64,000 nt of DNA from Chthoniobacter flavus Ellin428. GTDB lineage: Bacteria > Verrucomicrobiota > Verrucomicrobiia > Chthoniobacterales > Chthoniobacteraceae. The position numbers and the translations under genes were made by a program. How positions within the stretch are numbered: the stretch's first letter is position 1; every line of letters begins with the position of its first letter. The stretch lies in NCBI RefSeq assembly GCF_000173075.1, contig NZ_ABVL01000001.1:124001-188000 (forward strand), in the 5' to 3' direction. Positions 1 to 9,318 of the stretch are shown one piece after another. The notes under the pieces are model-generated. The model searched no databases, was not told the DNA's origin, and saw only the letters and a program-made list of their open reading frames with translations.

Positions 1-21
1 GCCCACCCCGGCGAAACGGAA

Positions 22-663
22 GTGACCCGCGCCGAACGCGCCGAGGCCGTCTGCCAGATCCTGGCACGTACCTATCCGGATGCGCATTGCGAGTTGGACT
101 ACACCAATCCGCTCGAGCTCCTCATCGCCACGATCCTTTCCGCGCAGTGTACCGACAAGCGCGTGAACATCGTCACCAAGGATCTCTTCCGCACCTGCCA
201 CACCGCCGCGGATTACGTCGCGCTGCCACAGGAGCAGCTCGAGGATTTCATCAAGACCGCAGGCTTCTACCGGTCGAAGGCGAAGAACATCAAGGCGTGC
301 TGTCAGGGGCTGGTCGAGAAGCACGGCGGTGACGTGCCGCGCACCATGGACGACCTCACCGCGCTGGCCGGCGTGGGGCGCAAGACGGCCAACGTCGTCC
401 TCGGCAACGCCTACGACATCAATATCGGTGTCGTGGTGGATACCCACGTGCAGCGACTCAGCGCCCGGCTCGGCCTCACGAAACACGCCGACCCGGTGAA
501 GATCGAGCAGGACCTGATGAAGCTCGTCCCGCAGGACAAGTGGACGCTCTTCAGCCATTGGCTCATCTGGCACGGCCGTCGCCGTTGCTATGCTCGCAAG
601 CCGGATTGCCCGGGGTGTGAATTGAAGGAAATCTGCCCCAGCGCGGGGAAGGTGAAGAAGTAG
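22..663 (+). CDS. nth: Endonuclease III (DNA glycosylase/AP lyase)
   Basis: Base-excision repair enzyme that removes oxidised pyrimidines and cleaves the abasic site. The 213-residue protein has the helix-hairpin-helix LAGVGRKTANVV around residues 115-126 with the catalytic lysine at 121, the catalytic aspartate at 140 in VVVDTHVQR, and the four-cysteine 4Fe-4S loop (C189, C196, C199, C205; spacing C-x6-C-x2-C-x5-C). The GTG start at 22 gives the usual family length (about 211 residues), but the frame is open to the window edge, so an upstream start cannot be excluded. It is followed by an inverted repeat and converges on transaldolase. Confidence 0.95.
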   Translation: MTRAERAEAVCQILARTYPDAHCELDYTNPLELLIATILSAQCTDKRVNIVTKDLFRTCHTAADYVALPQEQLEDFIKTAGFYRSKAKNIKACCQGLVEKHGGDVPRTMDDLTALAGVGRKTANVVLGNAYDINIGVVVDTHVQRLSARLGLTKHADPVKIEQDLMKLVPQDKWTLFSHWLIWHGRRRCYARKPDCPGCELKEICPSAGKVKK

Positions 664-671
664 AGAAGGAA

Positions 672-755
672 AACCGCGAATGGACGCCAATGAACGCGAA
701 TTTCAAAAGCGGGGGCGCCAGTAAGATTCGTGTCTATTGGCGTCCATTCGCGGTT
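672..755. repeat. Intergenic inverted repeat, GCGAAT/GGACGC family
   Basis: The arms at about 672-701 and 726-755 are reverse complements: the outer 20 bases (AACCGCGAATGGACGCCAAT) match perfectly and the next ten match with a few differences. The arm has an internal period of about 10 bases (AATGGACGCC, AATGAACGCG, AAT). Related palindromes lie at 13277-13510 and 22780-22847. It sits between convergent nth and tal and could fold into a long hairpin in either transcript. Confidence 0.8.
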
Positions 756-774
756 AAAAATATCCCCAGCCAAC

Positions 775-806
775 AAAAAGGGCGCTCCCTTGCGGAAGCG
801 CCCTTT
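775..806 (-). terminator. Rho-independent terminator of transaldolase
   Basis: The stem AAAGGGCGCT (777-786) pairs perfectly with AGCGCCCTTT (797-806) around a 10-base loop. On the minus strand it is followed by a T run (775-779 read as T). It lies 26 bases past the tal stop codon. Confidence 0.88.
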
Positions 807-831
807 GTGAATTTAGCGATGTCTCTCTCGC

Positions 832-1824
832 TTACAGCTTGCTCGCGATGAGCTGCTCGAACTTCACGATGTCCGCGGCGAACTTGCGGATGCCTTCCGC
901 CGTCTTTTCCGTGGCCATCGCGTCTTCGTTGAGCTGGAAGCGGAAGGTCTTCTCGTCGAGGTGGACCTGCTTGAGCTGAAGCCCCTGCGCAGCCGCCGCG
1001 TCGAGCTTCTTCGGCAGCTCGTCGGTGCTGGCGGAAAGTTCGCCGAGCAACGAGGGACTGATCGTCAGCAGGTCGCAGCCGGCGAGCTCGGTGATCTCAC
1101 CCTTGTTGCGGAAGCTCGCGCCCATGACCTCGGTCTTGTAGCCGAACTTCTTGTAGTAGTTGTAGATCTCGGTCACCGACTTCACGCCCGGGTCTTCCGT
1201 CGGCGTGTAGTCCTTCTTCGTCGAGGCCTTGAACCAGTCGAGAATGCGGCCGACGAACGGCGAGATGAGCTGCACTTTCGCCTCGGCGCAAGCGATCGCC
1301 TGAGCCATGGAGAAGAGGAGCGTGAGGTTGCAATGGATGCCTTCCTTCTGGAGAGCTTCGGCGGCCTTGATGCCTTCCCACGTGGAAGCGATCTTGATCA
1401 AGACGCGGTCGCGCGAGATGCCGTTCTTTTCGTAGAGGGCGATGAGTTGGTGGGCCTTGTCGATGCTGCCTTGGGTATCGAAAGAAAGGCGCGCATCCGT
1501 CTCGGTCGAAACGCGGCCGGGGACGATCTTGAGGATTTCAAGGCCGAAGCTGACGAGCAGATGATCGGTGATGTCTTCGATCTGCGCATGGCCGGTCAGG
1601 CCGCTGCTCTTGCGGTCGGCGACGACCTTGTCGAGAATGTGTGCGTATTCGGCCTTGCTCGCCGCGGCGAGAATGAGGCTGGGGTTGGTGGTGGCGTCCT
1701 GCGGTTTATAGTCGCGCATGGACTCGAAGTCGCCCGTGTCGGCCACGACTTTGGTCAGCTTTTTCAATGCATCGAGCTGGCTCAATTTCGTTCCGGTGGG
1801 TGCTTCTGCGGTAGCGGTACTCAT
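832..1824 (-). CDS. tal: Transaldolase
   Basis: Transfers dihydroxyacetone between sugar phosphates in the non-oxidative pentose phosphate pathway, in the cytosol. The 330-residue length matches the TalB-type subfamily (about 317). Visible family motifs are DATTNPSL near residue 43, the Schiff-base lysine in [11 protein letters not shown] near residue 143, and a C-terminal phosphate-binding stretch with GASFRN and the LTISPSLL segment. The first 12 residues are a variable extension. It is transcribed alone, with a clear terminator downstream at 775-806. Confidence 0.95.
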   Translation of the reverse strand: MSTATAEAPTGTKLSQLDALKKLTKVVADTGDFESMRDYKPQDATTNPSLILAAASKAEYAHILDKVVADRKSSGLTGHAQIEDITDHLLVSFGLEILKIVPGRVSTETDARLSFDTQGSIDKAHQLIALYEKNGISRDRVLIKIASTWEGIKAAEALQKEGIHCNLTLLFSMAQAIACAEAKVQLISPFVGRILDWFKASTKKDYTPTEDPGVKSVTEIYNYYKKFGYKTEVMGASFRNKGEITELAGCDLLTISPSLLGELSASTDELPKKLDAAAAQGLQLKQVHLDEKTFRFQLNEDAMATEKTAEGIRKFAADIVKFEQLIASKL

Positions 1825-2034
1825 AATATCGATCTCTTTAGGTAGTGGTTCAGCCTAATATACTAACGGCGGGCTGGTCCCGGGCAAAACGATATTTTTT
1901 CATGCCGAACCCGGCGTTTTGCTCATCGGCCATCGTAAGCCGCTCCTATTTAGCATCTTGCGCAGTAAGCAACGTCTCAGATCGCCTCGTTGCCACCCGA
2001 GATGTTGCCTGGATCAGCGGTTCAGGCGCCCCGA

Positions 2035-3144
2035 TTAAGACGATTTTCTGCACAAATCGGTGACGTGGGTGCGCACCTGGCAACGTGGGTATCGCCGGGT
2101 CGCCTCCTCCAGAAGTAGCCGCGCTTTCTGCAGGCCGCCCATTTTATGGATGGCCAGCGCGATATAGTAAGAGCCGATTGCCAAGTCCTCCTTCTCATCC
2201 GTGCGCGCCATTACCTCCTGCAGCAGTTCCATGCCTTCCTGGCACCTCCCGACCTCCACCAAGAGCGCCCCTTTCGTGCCCTTTAACGTGATCGCCTCGG
2301 GATCCACCCGAATAGCTTCATCGATGTAACCCAGCGCAGGTTCCAGGAAACCCGACAATCCGGTATACAAAGGAATGGAAGCGAGGGCATCCAGACCACG
2401 ACTATACGATAGGCCGAGCGCGCAAGCGTCATCGAGAAAGGCTTTGATCGCGGTATCTGCCTGAGCCTTTTTCCCCGCCGAGAGCAGCCAACAAATCCAC
2501 TGCCGGCGTGGGTCCGATGGCTCGCAGCCTTCCCGCTTACCGGCCTCCTCCAAAAGCTGCAGTGCACGTTCCTCTTCACCGCGGGCAAAGTAGATCCCTG
2601 CGGTATTCCGGAGTTGGCTGATCAGCCGTTGCGCAACTTGGACCCGGGTCATCCGGAGGCACATCCACAACTCCGCGCCATCACTCTGGAAACAAGTCCC
2701 GTACATCCAAACCCGCCGAGGGACGATCGAACCCAGAAATAATGCCGCTTGGGTACCGAGCACAAAAGGCAGGGTATCGCTCGCCCAGGAAGGGAGGGTG
2801 GAAAAAACCTGTGGCTGCTCCACGACCCACCAAAGCATCCAAGCGCTGGCCAAGGACGCAATCGGCCCGGCAATAATAAAAGTGAACACTCTGAGCCGAA
2901 ACCAAGCCGCGGTATTTGTAACCGCGACCACGAACCCACCTACGGGAAAGAGCCGGAGCTGAAAATGCAAATCCCCGCAGCGCAGAAGCGCTGTTTGTTT
3001 TCCACCTCCTAATCGGAACGTCAGCGGTTTCAAGCCGACGAGCACCGCACCGAGCAGATGTCCGCATAGATGAATAAAAAGCCCGAGGTACAGGCCGATC
3101 ACGACCGCCGCAAGGACCAAAAGCAGGCGAACACTGGCATCCAT
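2035..3144 (-). CDS. Membrane protein: degenerate M50-type domain plus TPR repeats
   Basis: 369 residues. The N-terminal 135 residues hold three or four hydrophobic helices with features of site-2 (M50) proteases: a PVGGFV loop and AGPIAS, which resemble the PxGGY and AGPxxN elements. The zinc motif HExxH is present only as H25-L-C-G-H29: the catalytic glutamate is a leucine (codon CTA), so proteolysis is unlikely. The C-terminal half (about 165-360) is a TPR-like helical repeat (NTAGIYFARGEEERALQLL, YYIALAIHKMGGLQKARLLL). A regulatory or scaffold role at the membrane is inference. It is a monocistronic gene between tal and the nucleoside transporter. Confidence 0.7.
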   Translation of the reverse strand: MDASVRLLLVLAAVVIGLYLGLFIHLCGHLLGAVLVGLKPLTFRLGGGKQTALLRCGDLHFQLRLFPVGGFVVAVTNTAAWFRLRVFTFIIAGPIASLASAWMLWWVVEQPQVFSTLPSWASDTLPFVLGTQAALFLGSIVPRRVWMYGTCFQSDGAELWMCLRMTRVQVAQRLISQLRNTAGIYFARGEEERALQLLEEAGKREGCEPSDPRRQWICWLLSAGKKAQADTAIKAFLDDACALGLSYSRGLDALASIPLYTGLSGFLEPALGYIDEAIRVDPEAITLKGTKGALLVEVGRCQEGMELLQEVMARTDEKEDLAIGSYYIALAIHKMGGLQKARLLLEEATRRYPRCQVRTHVTDLCRKSS

Positions 3145-3232
3145 ATTTCAAAAGGATGCTATCTCCCCTTTTGAATTCGATGCCGATCAAAAAAGCTCCC
3201 CACTCGGACCCATTTCTCTACTGTGGGCGGCC

Positions 3233-4492
3233 ATGCTCCGCCTCATTAGCCTGCTCGGGATCGTTGTTTTCCTCGCGCTGGCCTGGCTGCTTTCCAATAA
3301 CCGCCGGCTGTTTCCGTGGCGCACGGTGCTCTGGGGCTTGGGGCTGCAATTTTTCTTCGCGCTTTTCATTCTCAAAACTCCGATCGGTCGAAAGCTTTTC
3401 GATGGCGCGCAAACGGCGATCGGCCAGCTCAATGAAAGCGCCTTTCAAGGAGCGGCGTTGGTGTTCGGTCCATTGGCCCAGGACAAGGCTCTCTCCGCTG
3501 CATTCGGCCCGGAGAACGCGGTGATCCTCGTGATCAAGATCTCCGCGACGATCATTTTCATCTCCTCGCTTTCCTCCCTGCTCTACCACTGGGGCATCCT
3601 GCAGCGCGTGGTGGCGGCGATGGCTTGGGTGATGCAAAAAGCCATGCGGACCAGCGGCAGCGAGAGCCTCGCGGGCGCGAGCAACATCTTCCTCGGCCAG
3701 ACCGAGGCGGCGCTCGTGATCAAGCCGTACCTCGCGAAGATGACGCAGAGCGAAGTAATGGCGCTGATGACCACCGGCATGGCTACCATCGCCTCCGGCG
3801 TGATGGCCGTGTATGCCGGCATGAAGGGCGTCAACGCCGGCCACATCGTCACGGCCTCCGTGCTCGGCGCACCCGCTGGTCTCCTCGTGGCCAAGGTGAT
3901 GTTTCCCGAGACGGAGAAGAGCGAAACCGGCCAACTCCATCATTTCCAAATCGACCGCAAAACCATCAACAGCATCGACGCGCTCTGCCAGGGAGCGAGC
4001 GAAGGGATAATGCTTTCGATCAACGTAATGGGCATGCTCATCGCGTTTGTCGCGATGGTCGCTCTACTGAATATCCTCCTGACGGGATTGCAGTCGGGCT
4101 TGGGCGTCGTCACGCCAGTCACGCTCCAAAAACTCCTTGGATGGGTGAATGCACCTTTTGCCTGGATGATGGGAATGCCGGCGAAGGACTGTGGGGTGAT
4201 CGGCCAAATGCTCGGCGAGCGCATCGTCCTCAATGAATTTGTTGGCTATCTCGATCTGTCGAATTACGTGCAGGCGCATCCAGGAGCTCTGGCCGAGCGC
4301 TCGGTGACGCTCGCCAGCTATGCACTCTGCGGGTTTGCGAATTTCGGGAGCATCGCGATTCAGATCGGTGGTATCGGGGCCTTGGCGCCCAACCGGCGTC
4401 ACGACCTCGCGCGCCTGGGCCCGCGGGCGATGATCGCCGGGCTCATCGCTTGTTATCTTTTCGCGTCGGTCATCGGCGTGCTCATCGACTAA
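3233..4492 (+). CDS. nupC: Concentrative nucleoside transporter (NupC/CNT family)
   Basis: Cation-coupled nucleoside uptake across the inner membrane. The 419 residues have about ten membrane helices and the CNT signatures: GASNIFLGQTEAALVIKPYL (about 142-161) in the substrate and cation site, and CGFANFGSIAIQIGGIGALA near residues 369-388. N- and C-terminal NupC-type domains and a central gate domain are all present and the length is typical. The stop codon overlaps the next start (TAATG), so the downstream DUF218 gene is translationally coupled. Confidence 0.92.
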   Translation: MLRLISLLGIVVFLALAWLLSNNRRLFPWRTVLWGLGLQFFFALFILKTPIGRKLFDGAQTAIGQLNESAFQGAALVFGPLAQDKALSAAFGPENAVILVIKISATIIFISSLSSLLYHWGILQRVVAAMAWVMQKAMRTSGSESLAGASNIFLGQTEAALVIKPYLAKMTQSEVMALMTTGMATIASGVMAVYAGMKGVNAGHIVTASVLGAPAGLLVAKVMFPETEKSETGQLHHFQIDRKTINSIDALCQGASEGIMLSINVMGMLIAFVAMVALLNILLTGLQSGLGVVTPVTLQKLLGWVNAPFAWMMGMPAKDCGVIGQMLGERIVLNEFVGYLDLSNYVQAHPGALAERSVTLASYALCGFANFGSIAIQIGGIGALAPNRRHDLARLGPRAMIAGLIACYLFASVIGVLID

Positions 4493-5289
4493 TGGCAGAC
4501 GGAATATTGCATCAACTGATCTATCTCATGGAGCCGCTCGGCCTGACCTGGCTGTGTCTCCTCGTCCTCACCTTCTGGCTCGCGTTCAAGCGCCAGCGCG
4601 GCCCGGCGATCCTCGCGGCACTCGGCGTGATCCTGGTGACCGCCGTGGGCAGCACCTCGCTGGCCGGGCGCATGCTTGGTTCGCTGGAGCGCCCGTACGC
4701 GGGGGTGAAGATCGACGAATTGCCGAAGGCGGATGCCATCGTCATGCTCGGCGGCGGCTCCGCGCCCTCGCGTTACGAAGCCTTGGGCGTGCATCTCACC
4801 CAGGCGGGCGATCGTCTCGTCATGGCCCACGAAGTCTATCGTCTCGGCAAGGCGCCGGTGCTGCTGCTCGGGGGTAACGTCAACAAGCTCGACGGCGTGC
4901 GGAAATTCGAGAGCGAGATCGTGCGCGACTTGTTCAAGACGTGGGGCATTCCCGAGGACGCGATGATTCCGTTGGGCGAAAATCAGGACACGCACGATGA
5001 AGCGCTCAAGACGGCCGCGCTCGCTAAAGAACACGGCTGGCATCGCGTGTTGCTCGTGACCTCGGCCTCTCACATGCGGCGCGCCTCCGGCGTCCTCCGC
5101 GCACAAGGCCTCGAGGTCATTCCTGTGCCCTGCAATTTCCTCACCACCGTGGCCACCGCACCACCGCCGCCGGGCCTCTCCGTGCCGCGCTATGATGGCT
5201 TCGTCAAGATTGCCATCTGGCTCCACGAAGAGATCGGCTGGTACACGTATCGCCATCGCGGGTGGATTAACGGGGAGAACGCGAAATAA
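4492..5289 (+). CDS. DUF218 (YdcF/ElyC-like) membrane-anchored protein
   Basis: 265 residues with two N-terminal hydrophobic helices and then a DUF218 Rossmann-like domain: DAIVMLGGGSAPSRYEA, APVLLLGGN, an acidic NQDTHDEA segment, and VLLVTSASHMRRA. Characterised relatives (ElyC, SanA, YdcF) act in envelope homeostasis or bind nucleotides; the substrate is not known here. The ATG at 4492 was chosen because it overlaps the transporter stop and begins just before the first helix. The gene is probably co-transcribed with nupC. Confidence 0.82.
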   Translation: MADGILHQLIYLMEPLGLTWLCLLVLTFWLAFKRQRGPAILAALGVILVTAVGSTSLAGRMLGSLERPYAGVKIDELPKADAIVMLGGGSAPSRYEALGVHLTQAGDRLVMAHEVYRLGKAPVLLLGGNVNKLDGVRKFESEIVRDLFKTWGIPEDAMIPLGENQDTHDEALKTAALAKEHGWHRVLLVTSASHMRRASGVLRAQGLEVIPVPCNFLTTVATAPPPPGLSVPRYDGFVKIAIWLHEEIGWYTYRHRGWINGENAK

Positions 5290-5385
5290 TCGCCGGGACG
5301 CGCTCCGATCCCGATTTACGAAACTTTTACACGCCGGAGAAGCAGCGTTGACGCAATGTTTCAACAGCCGAGGCATGCTGCCCCC

Positions 5386-6822
5386 ATGAAGTATCTCCCA
5401 TCCACGCTCCTCATCGGCGCAATGGCTCTCGCCCTGCAAGCCCAGACACCGGCGCCCAAACCGACTGAAACCCCGCAGCCCAAACCCACCGGCGACCCCT
5501 TTGTGAAAGATGCCGCTGGCGGCAACGCCAAGGCGAACGGCCAGAGAGCGGAAAACCCCGAAGTGGTGGTCGTTTTCGACGCCTATTCGCTGAACAGGAA
5601 TGACGCCGCCAGCCTCCTCGCGACGGAAACCGGCAGCGGCGCCCGTTATCGGCGCGTGCTGGAAATGGAAAAAGCGGGCAAGGCGCATCTGCAAATCCTG
5701 ACCGCGCTGGACACCAAATCCGGCCAGCGAGCGCTGACCGAATCCATCGATGAAGTCCGCTATGCCACTGGGTTTAGTTGGGGAAATCCACTGCCAACGC
5801 CGGAACTGTGGGAATCACGCAATGTCGGCGACACTTTCGAGCTCGAGCCGGTTGTGGGGCCCGATAACAGGACCTGTGATCTCAATTTCGTCCCGACCCG
5901 CGTGACCCTCGCGGGATTTCGCGATGAGGCGGGAGCGGCAGGCGATCCGCCGACCTCGCACCCCGTCTTTCACTCTCAAAAAATCACCACCTCGGTGAGC
6001 GCGATCTCGGGCGAACCCTTCTACGTTGGCTCCATGACTCCGCCACCGGTCGTAGCCGCGGCTCAGGGTGCCGACTCCGCCGAAGTGTGGCTGGCTTTTA
6101 TCCATTCCACGGTCAAAAAGTTTCCTCCCATGGTGAGCAATGAGCCGATTCCGGAAGGCCCCCTCATGACGAGCCTGATCTACAGTTGCTATTCTCTCGA
6201 CCGGGAGGCTGCGCGCGACATTCTCATCTCTCCGTCCTCGATCGAGGCGCCGTGGGAAAAAGTGCAGGCGCTGCTCGCGGGAAAAAAAGCCCAACTCGAG
6301 TTCGTTACTTCGGCGAGGACGAAGTCAGGGCAGCGCGAAGTAGTGGAAGAGGTGCAGGAAGTGCGTTACATGGCGGAATACAATCCTCCGAGCCTGACCA
6401 ATAGCTCTGAGACGGGCGTGATCACCGATAACAAAGGCGAAACCAGCAACCTGACGCTTTCGCACACGCCGTCCAACGCGCGGCGCGATCCCGGCTTCGG
6501 CACGAAGTTCGATACTCGCAACGCGGGCATCACCGTCGAGTTCGAGCCGGTGCTTCGCGAGGATGGCAAGCGAATGGACATCAACGAGGTGATCCAGAAC
6601 GTCCATTTTCGCGGGATGCTCAAAGTGCCGGGCATCGGGGCGAATTACCAGCCGCAGCCGCTCTTCCAAACATCGAAAATAATGACTTCGCAGACAGTAA
6701 TCTCTGGAAGAACGGAGTTCGTAAGCACTCTGAATCCGCCCGGCGCCGACGGGGTCAACGATCAGGTGGACACAGGCCGCACGTGGCTGCTGTTCGTCCA
6801 TGCCACCGCCGACCTGCCCTGA
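5386..6822 (+). CDS. Exported two-repeat protein, secretin-like modules
   Basis: 478 residues starting MKYLPSTLL with a clear signal peptide, then a proline-rich linker and two tandem copies (about 50-240 and 250-475) of the same module. Each copy has a VFDAYSLNR / IYSCYSLDR start, a TKSGQR..EVRY middle, FELEPV / VEFEPV with a 'DLN/DINEV' follow-up, and a late S(Q)KI.T.....G strand. This order resembles the secretin-fold fragment in the M56 protein at 40769. No pore-forming C-terminus is present. The function is unknown. It lies 43 bases upstream of a sensor kinase, so it may feed that sensor. The ATG at 5386 is preferred over one at 5356 because it begins the signal peptide. Confidence 0.72.
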   Translation: MKYLPSTLLIGAMALALQAQTPAPKPTETPQPKPTGDPFVKDAAGGNAKANGQRAENPEVVVVFDAYSLNRNDAASLLATETGSGARYRRVLEMEKAGKAHLQILTALDTKSGQRALTESIDEVRYATGFSWGNPLPTPELWESRNVGDTFELEPVVGPDNRTCDLNFVPTRVTLAGFRDEAGAAGDPPTSHPVFHSQKITTSVSAISGEPFYVGSMTPPPVVAAAQGADSAEVWLAFIHSTVKKFPPMVSNEPIPEGPLMTSLIYSCYSLDREAARDILISPSSIEAPWEKVQALLAGKKAQLEFVTSARTKSGQREVVEEVQEVRYMAEYNPPSLTNSSETGVITDNKGETSNLTLSHTPSNARRDPGFGTKFDTRNAGITVEFEPVLREDGKRMDINEVIQNVHFRGMLKVPGIGANYQPQPLFQTSKIMTSQTVISGRTEFVSTLNPPGADGVNDQVDTGRTWLLFVHATADLP

Positions 6823-6865
6823 CGGCGGCTTGTCCCCGCGCCATTTCGCGATCATCATTCGCCCT

Positions 6866-8440
6866 GTGTCCTCCCTTAGTCCGCGCGCCACACTTCTCCT
6901 GCTGCTCGGCCTTGCCGCCGTCATTCTCGCGGGCGGCTTGCGGCTTGCGCGGACGGAGGAAACCATTCGCGTGGATCGCGACCGCGAAGCATTGCGCCGC
7001 CTGGCCGGTGAATTACAGCTCGAGCTCCAGCGGCTTGAGACCCTGTACGAAAGCCACCTCACGCGCCTCGCGCAGATCGTGAAGCCGGCGGACGCTTTCG
7101 AAGTGCGACGCGCCGCCGATCGCATCGTCGGTGTGCGGCAATTCTCGCTGCTGCACCGTGATGCGAAGGACGTGGGTGGCGACGTGCATGTGCTCATCGC
7201 CGCCGCGCCGCGCGAGCACACCCCCGTACCGATGTTTGATGAGTCTTCACGCAATCGCACCCCCGGGACACCGGTATTGGTGTCTCGCGGGACGATTTTT
7301 GGCGAGGACGCCAACTGGAGCGGCTGGATCGAGGAGCCCGGCAAGCCGTTGATGTTCTGGCAACGCGTCGCTTCGAATGAAGTCGTAGTGATTCTGGTCG
7401 ACGAGACCGCCGTTGAGGAAGCGGTGGAGCGTTGGTTGCAAGCGTGGACGGAATCCCGCTTCGCGCCGGTGCGGGTCGGCGGTGGGCCGGACCAGTTTCG
7501 TGCGCGCAATGGCCAGGCCCTGCTCGCGGAAGGCGGTGCGCAAGTGGAGCGGCCTGACTTGCTGCTGCCCCTGCGGAGCCGCTTGGGGACGTGGGACCTG
7601 GCTTCGTGGGATCTGCGCGAGACGCGCGTCCATTATGCGGTTGCGACACTGGCCACGAGCGGCGTGCTGGCGGTGTTTGTCGCTTCGCTGGGCGTTTTGA
7701 TATTTGGACAGCAGCGGCGGGCAGCGGCGCTGGCGGCACAACGGGTATCGTTTGTGAATCGGGTTTCGCACGAGTTGCGCACCCCGCTCACGAACATCCT
7801 GCTCAATCTCGATCTGGCTTCGGAGGCGCTGGACGACACACCGCGGGATGCGGAGCGACGGCTGGGGCTCGTGCAGGAGGAAACGCGGCGGCTCGGGCGA
7901 CTGATCGACAACGTGCTCACCTTCTCGCGTCACGAACAGGGCAAGCTGCGGGCGGAAGCGCACGCTTGCGTGCCGGCGAGTGTGATTGCAACGGTGGTGG
8001 AGCAATTTGCGCCGTCTTTCGCCCGGCGCGCGCTGGAGGTGCGTCGTGCCGGCGATCTCACGGCGCCATGTTTGCTGGATACGGATGCTTTTGCGCAAAT
8101 CCTCGCGAACCTGTTTTCGAACGTGGAGAAGTACGTCTCCGGCGGCCTCGTGGAAATCGGCGGTGCGTGGAAGGATGATGTGCTCACCGTGACCGTCGCG
8201 GATCAAGGTCCGGGAATTCCGTCGGAATCCGCCGAGCGCATTTTCCGTCCTTTCGAACGGCTGGACAGCCGGATCAATGAAGGCGCCAGCGGCACGGGCC
8301 TGGGCCTGGCCATTGCGCGCGATCTGGCGACCGCGATGCACGGCACGTTGCGGCTGTTGCCCTCGACTCGCGGGGCGTGTTTTGAATTGCGCGTCGCCGC
8401 TCCGCGCGCGGAACCCCTGAAATCTATTTCCGTTGCATGA
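6866..8440 (+). CDS. Membrane sensor histidine kinase
   Basis: Two-component sensor: helix at about 7-26, a periplasmic region of about 230 residues of no recognised fold, a second helix at about 257-281, then HisKA with phospho-acceptor H302 in VSHELRTPL and a HATPase_c domain (N box NLFSNVEKY, G1 VADQGPGIP, F box IFRPFERL, G2 GTGLGLAIARDL). The GTG start at 6866 was chosen because it places the first helix close to the N-terminus; an in-frame ATG at 6800 overlaps the preceding gene. The last four bases overlap the response regulator (ATGA), so the two are an operon. Confidence 0.9.
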   Translation: MSSLSPRATLLLLLGLAAVILAGGLRLARTEETIRVDRDREALRRLAGELQLELQRLETLYESHLTRLAQIVKPADAFEVRRAADRIVGVRQFSLLHRDAKDVGGDVHVLIAAAPREHTPVPMFDESSRNRTPGTPVLVSRGTIFGEDANWSGWIEEPGKPLMFWQRVASNEVVVILVDETAVEEAVERWLQAWTESRFAPVRVGGGPDQFRARNGQALLAEGGAQVERPDLLLPLRSRLGTWDLASWDLRETRVHYAVATLATSGVLAVFVASLGVLIFGQQRRAAALAAQRVSFVNRVSHELRTPLTNILLNLDLASEALDDTPRDAERRLGLVQEETRRLGRLIDNVLTFSRHEQGKLRAEAHACVPASVIATVVEQFAPSFARRALEVRRAGDLTAPCLLDTDAFAQILANLFSNVEKYVSGGLVEIGGAWKDDVLTVTVADQGPGIPSESAERIFRPFERLDSRINEGASGTGLGLAIARDLATAMHGTLRLLPSTRGACFELRVAAPRAEPLKSISVA

Positions 8441-9117
8441 CCATCCTCCTCGCTGACGACGATCCCATCACGCTCGACTCGCTGCGCGCGTGCCTCGAGC
8501 CGGAAGGTTTTACCGCGCTCGCCGCACGACACGGCGGCGAGGCGCTCGCGCTGTGGGAAAAGCATCGGCCGGATTTGTTGTGTCTCGATATCATGATGCC
8601 GCAGGTGGATGGCTACGAGGTGTGCCGCCGGGTGCGCGCCGCCGATGCCCAGGTGCCCGTGCTGTTTCTCTCCGCGAAGAGCGAGGAGATCGATGTGGTC
8701 GTGGGCCTGCAACTCGGAGCGGACGATTTCATTCGCAAGCCTTTCGGCAAACATGAACTGCTCGCGCGGATTCGTGCGGCGTTGCGGCGCGTGCACGCCC
8801 GCTCGAATGGCGTGCGGAGTTTTGCCATGCACGATCTCGTCGTCTATCCGCGGGAACTCCGGGCAGAGCGAGCCGGGGCGACGATCGATCTTTCCCCACG
8901 TGAAGCCGGAATTCTCGAGCTGCTGCACGAGAAGACTGGGCAGGTCGTGGATCGCGATACGCTGCTCAATCGCTGCTGGGGGATGGATTATTTCCCCGAG
9001 TCGCGGACGCTCGACCAGCACATCGCCAAGCTGCGCAAACGGATCGAGCCGGACCCTGGGAACCCGACGATCATTGAGACGGTGCGGGGAGTTGGTTATC
9101 GCTATCGAGCGGCGTAG
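8437..9117 (+). CDS. OmpR/PhoB-family response regulator
   Basis: 226 residues: a receiver domain with acidic pocket D7-D9, phospho-acceptor D51 (LCLDIMMP), the switch serine in FLSAKS and K101 in IRKPF, followed by a winged-helix DNA-binding domain (LSPREAGILELL, HIAKLRKRIEPDP, ETVRGVGYRY). It is the cognate partner of the kinase whose stop codon it overlaps by four bases. The target genes are not identifiable; the exported repeat protein upstream is an obvious candidate. Confidence 0.94.
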   Translation: MTILLADDDPITLDSLRACLEPEGFTALAARHGGEALALWEKHRPDLLCLDIMMPQVDGYEVCRRVRAADAQVPVLFLSAKSEEIDVVVGLQLGADDFIRKPFGKHELLARIRAALRRVHARSNGVRSFAMHDLVVYPRELRAERAGATIDLSPREAGILELLHEKTGQVVDRDTLLNRCWGMDYFPESRTLDQHIAKLRKRIEPDPGNPTIIETVRGVGYRYRAA

Positions 9118-9147
9118 CGCCTTGGCGCCAGCGAGCGTTTTTCAGCT

Positions 9148-9292
9148 GTCATCCTGAGCTTGCGAAGGACCTCTGATCTCTCGTGGGCGGAGGCGGTGCG
9201 GAGCTTCGCCAAACACTCGCGTGACCACGCGTCTGCTTTTCCTCCGCCTCCGCCCACGGGAGATCAGAGGTCCTTCGCAAGCTCAGGATGAC
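9148..9292. repeat. Long inverted repeat, TCATCCTGAGC family
   Basis: The arms 9148-9196 and 9244-9292 (49 bases each) are reverse complements with a single mismatch, separated by a 47-base loop. The outer end reads GTCATCCTGAGCTTGCGAAG, which recurs in variant form at 30118, 30349 and 37637. It fills the space between the convergent response regulator and methyltransferase genes and may act as a bidirectional terminator or as a REP-like element. Confidence 0.85.
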
Positions 9293-9318
9293 GATTGGTT
9301 TTTGGACGCTCCGCGCCT

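Noticed and set aside
961-1845. Long open frame opposite transaldolase
   Set aside because: It lies fully within tal on the other strand, has no recognisable domain, and comes from high GC codon bias.
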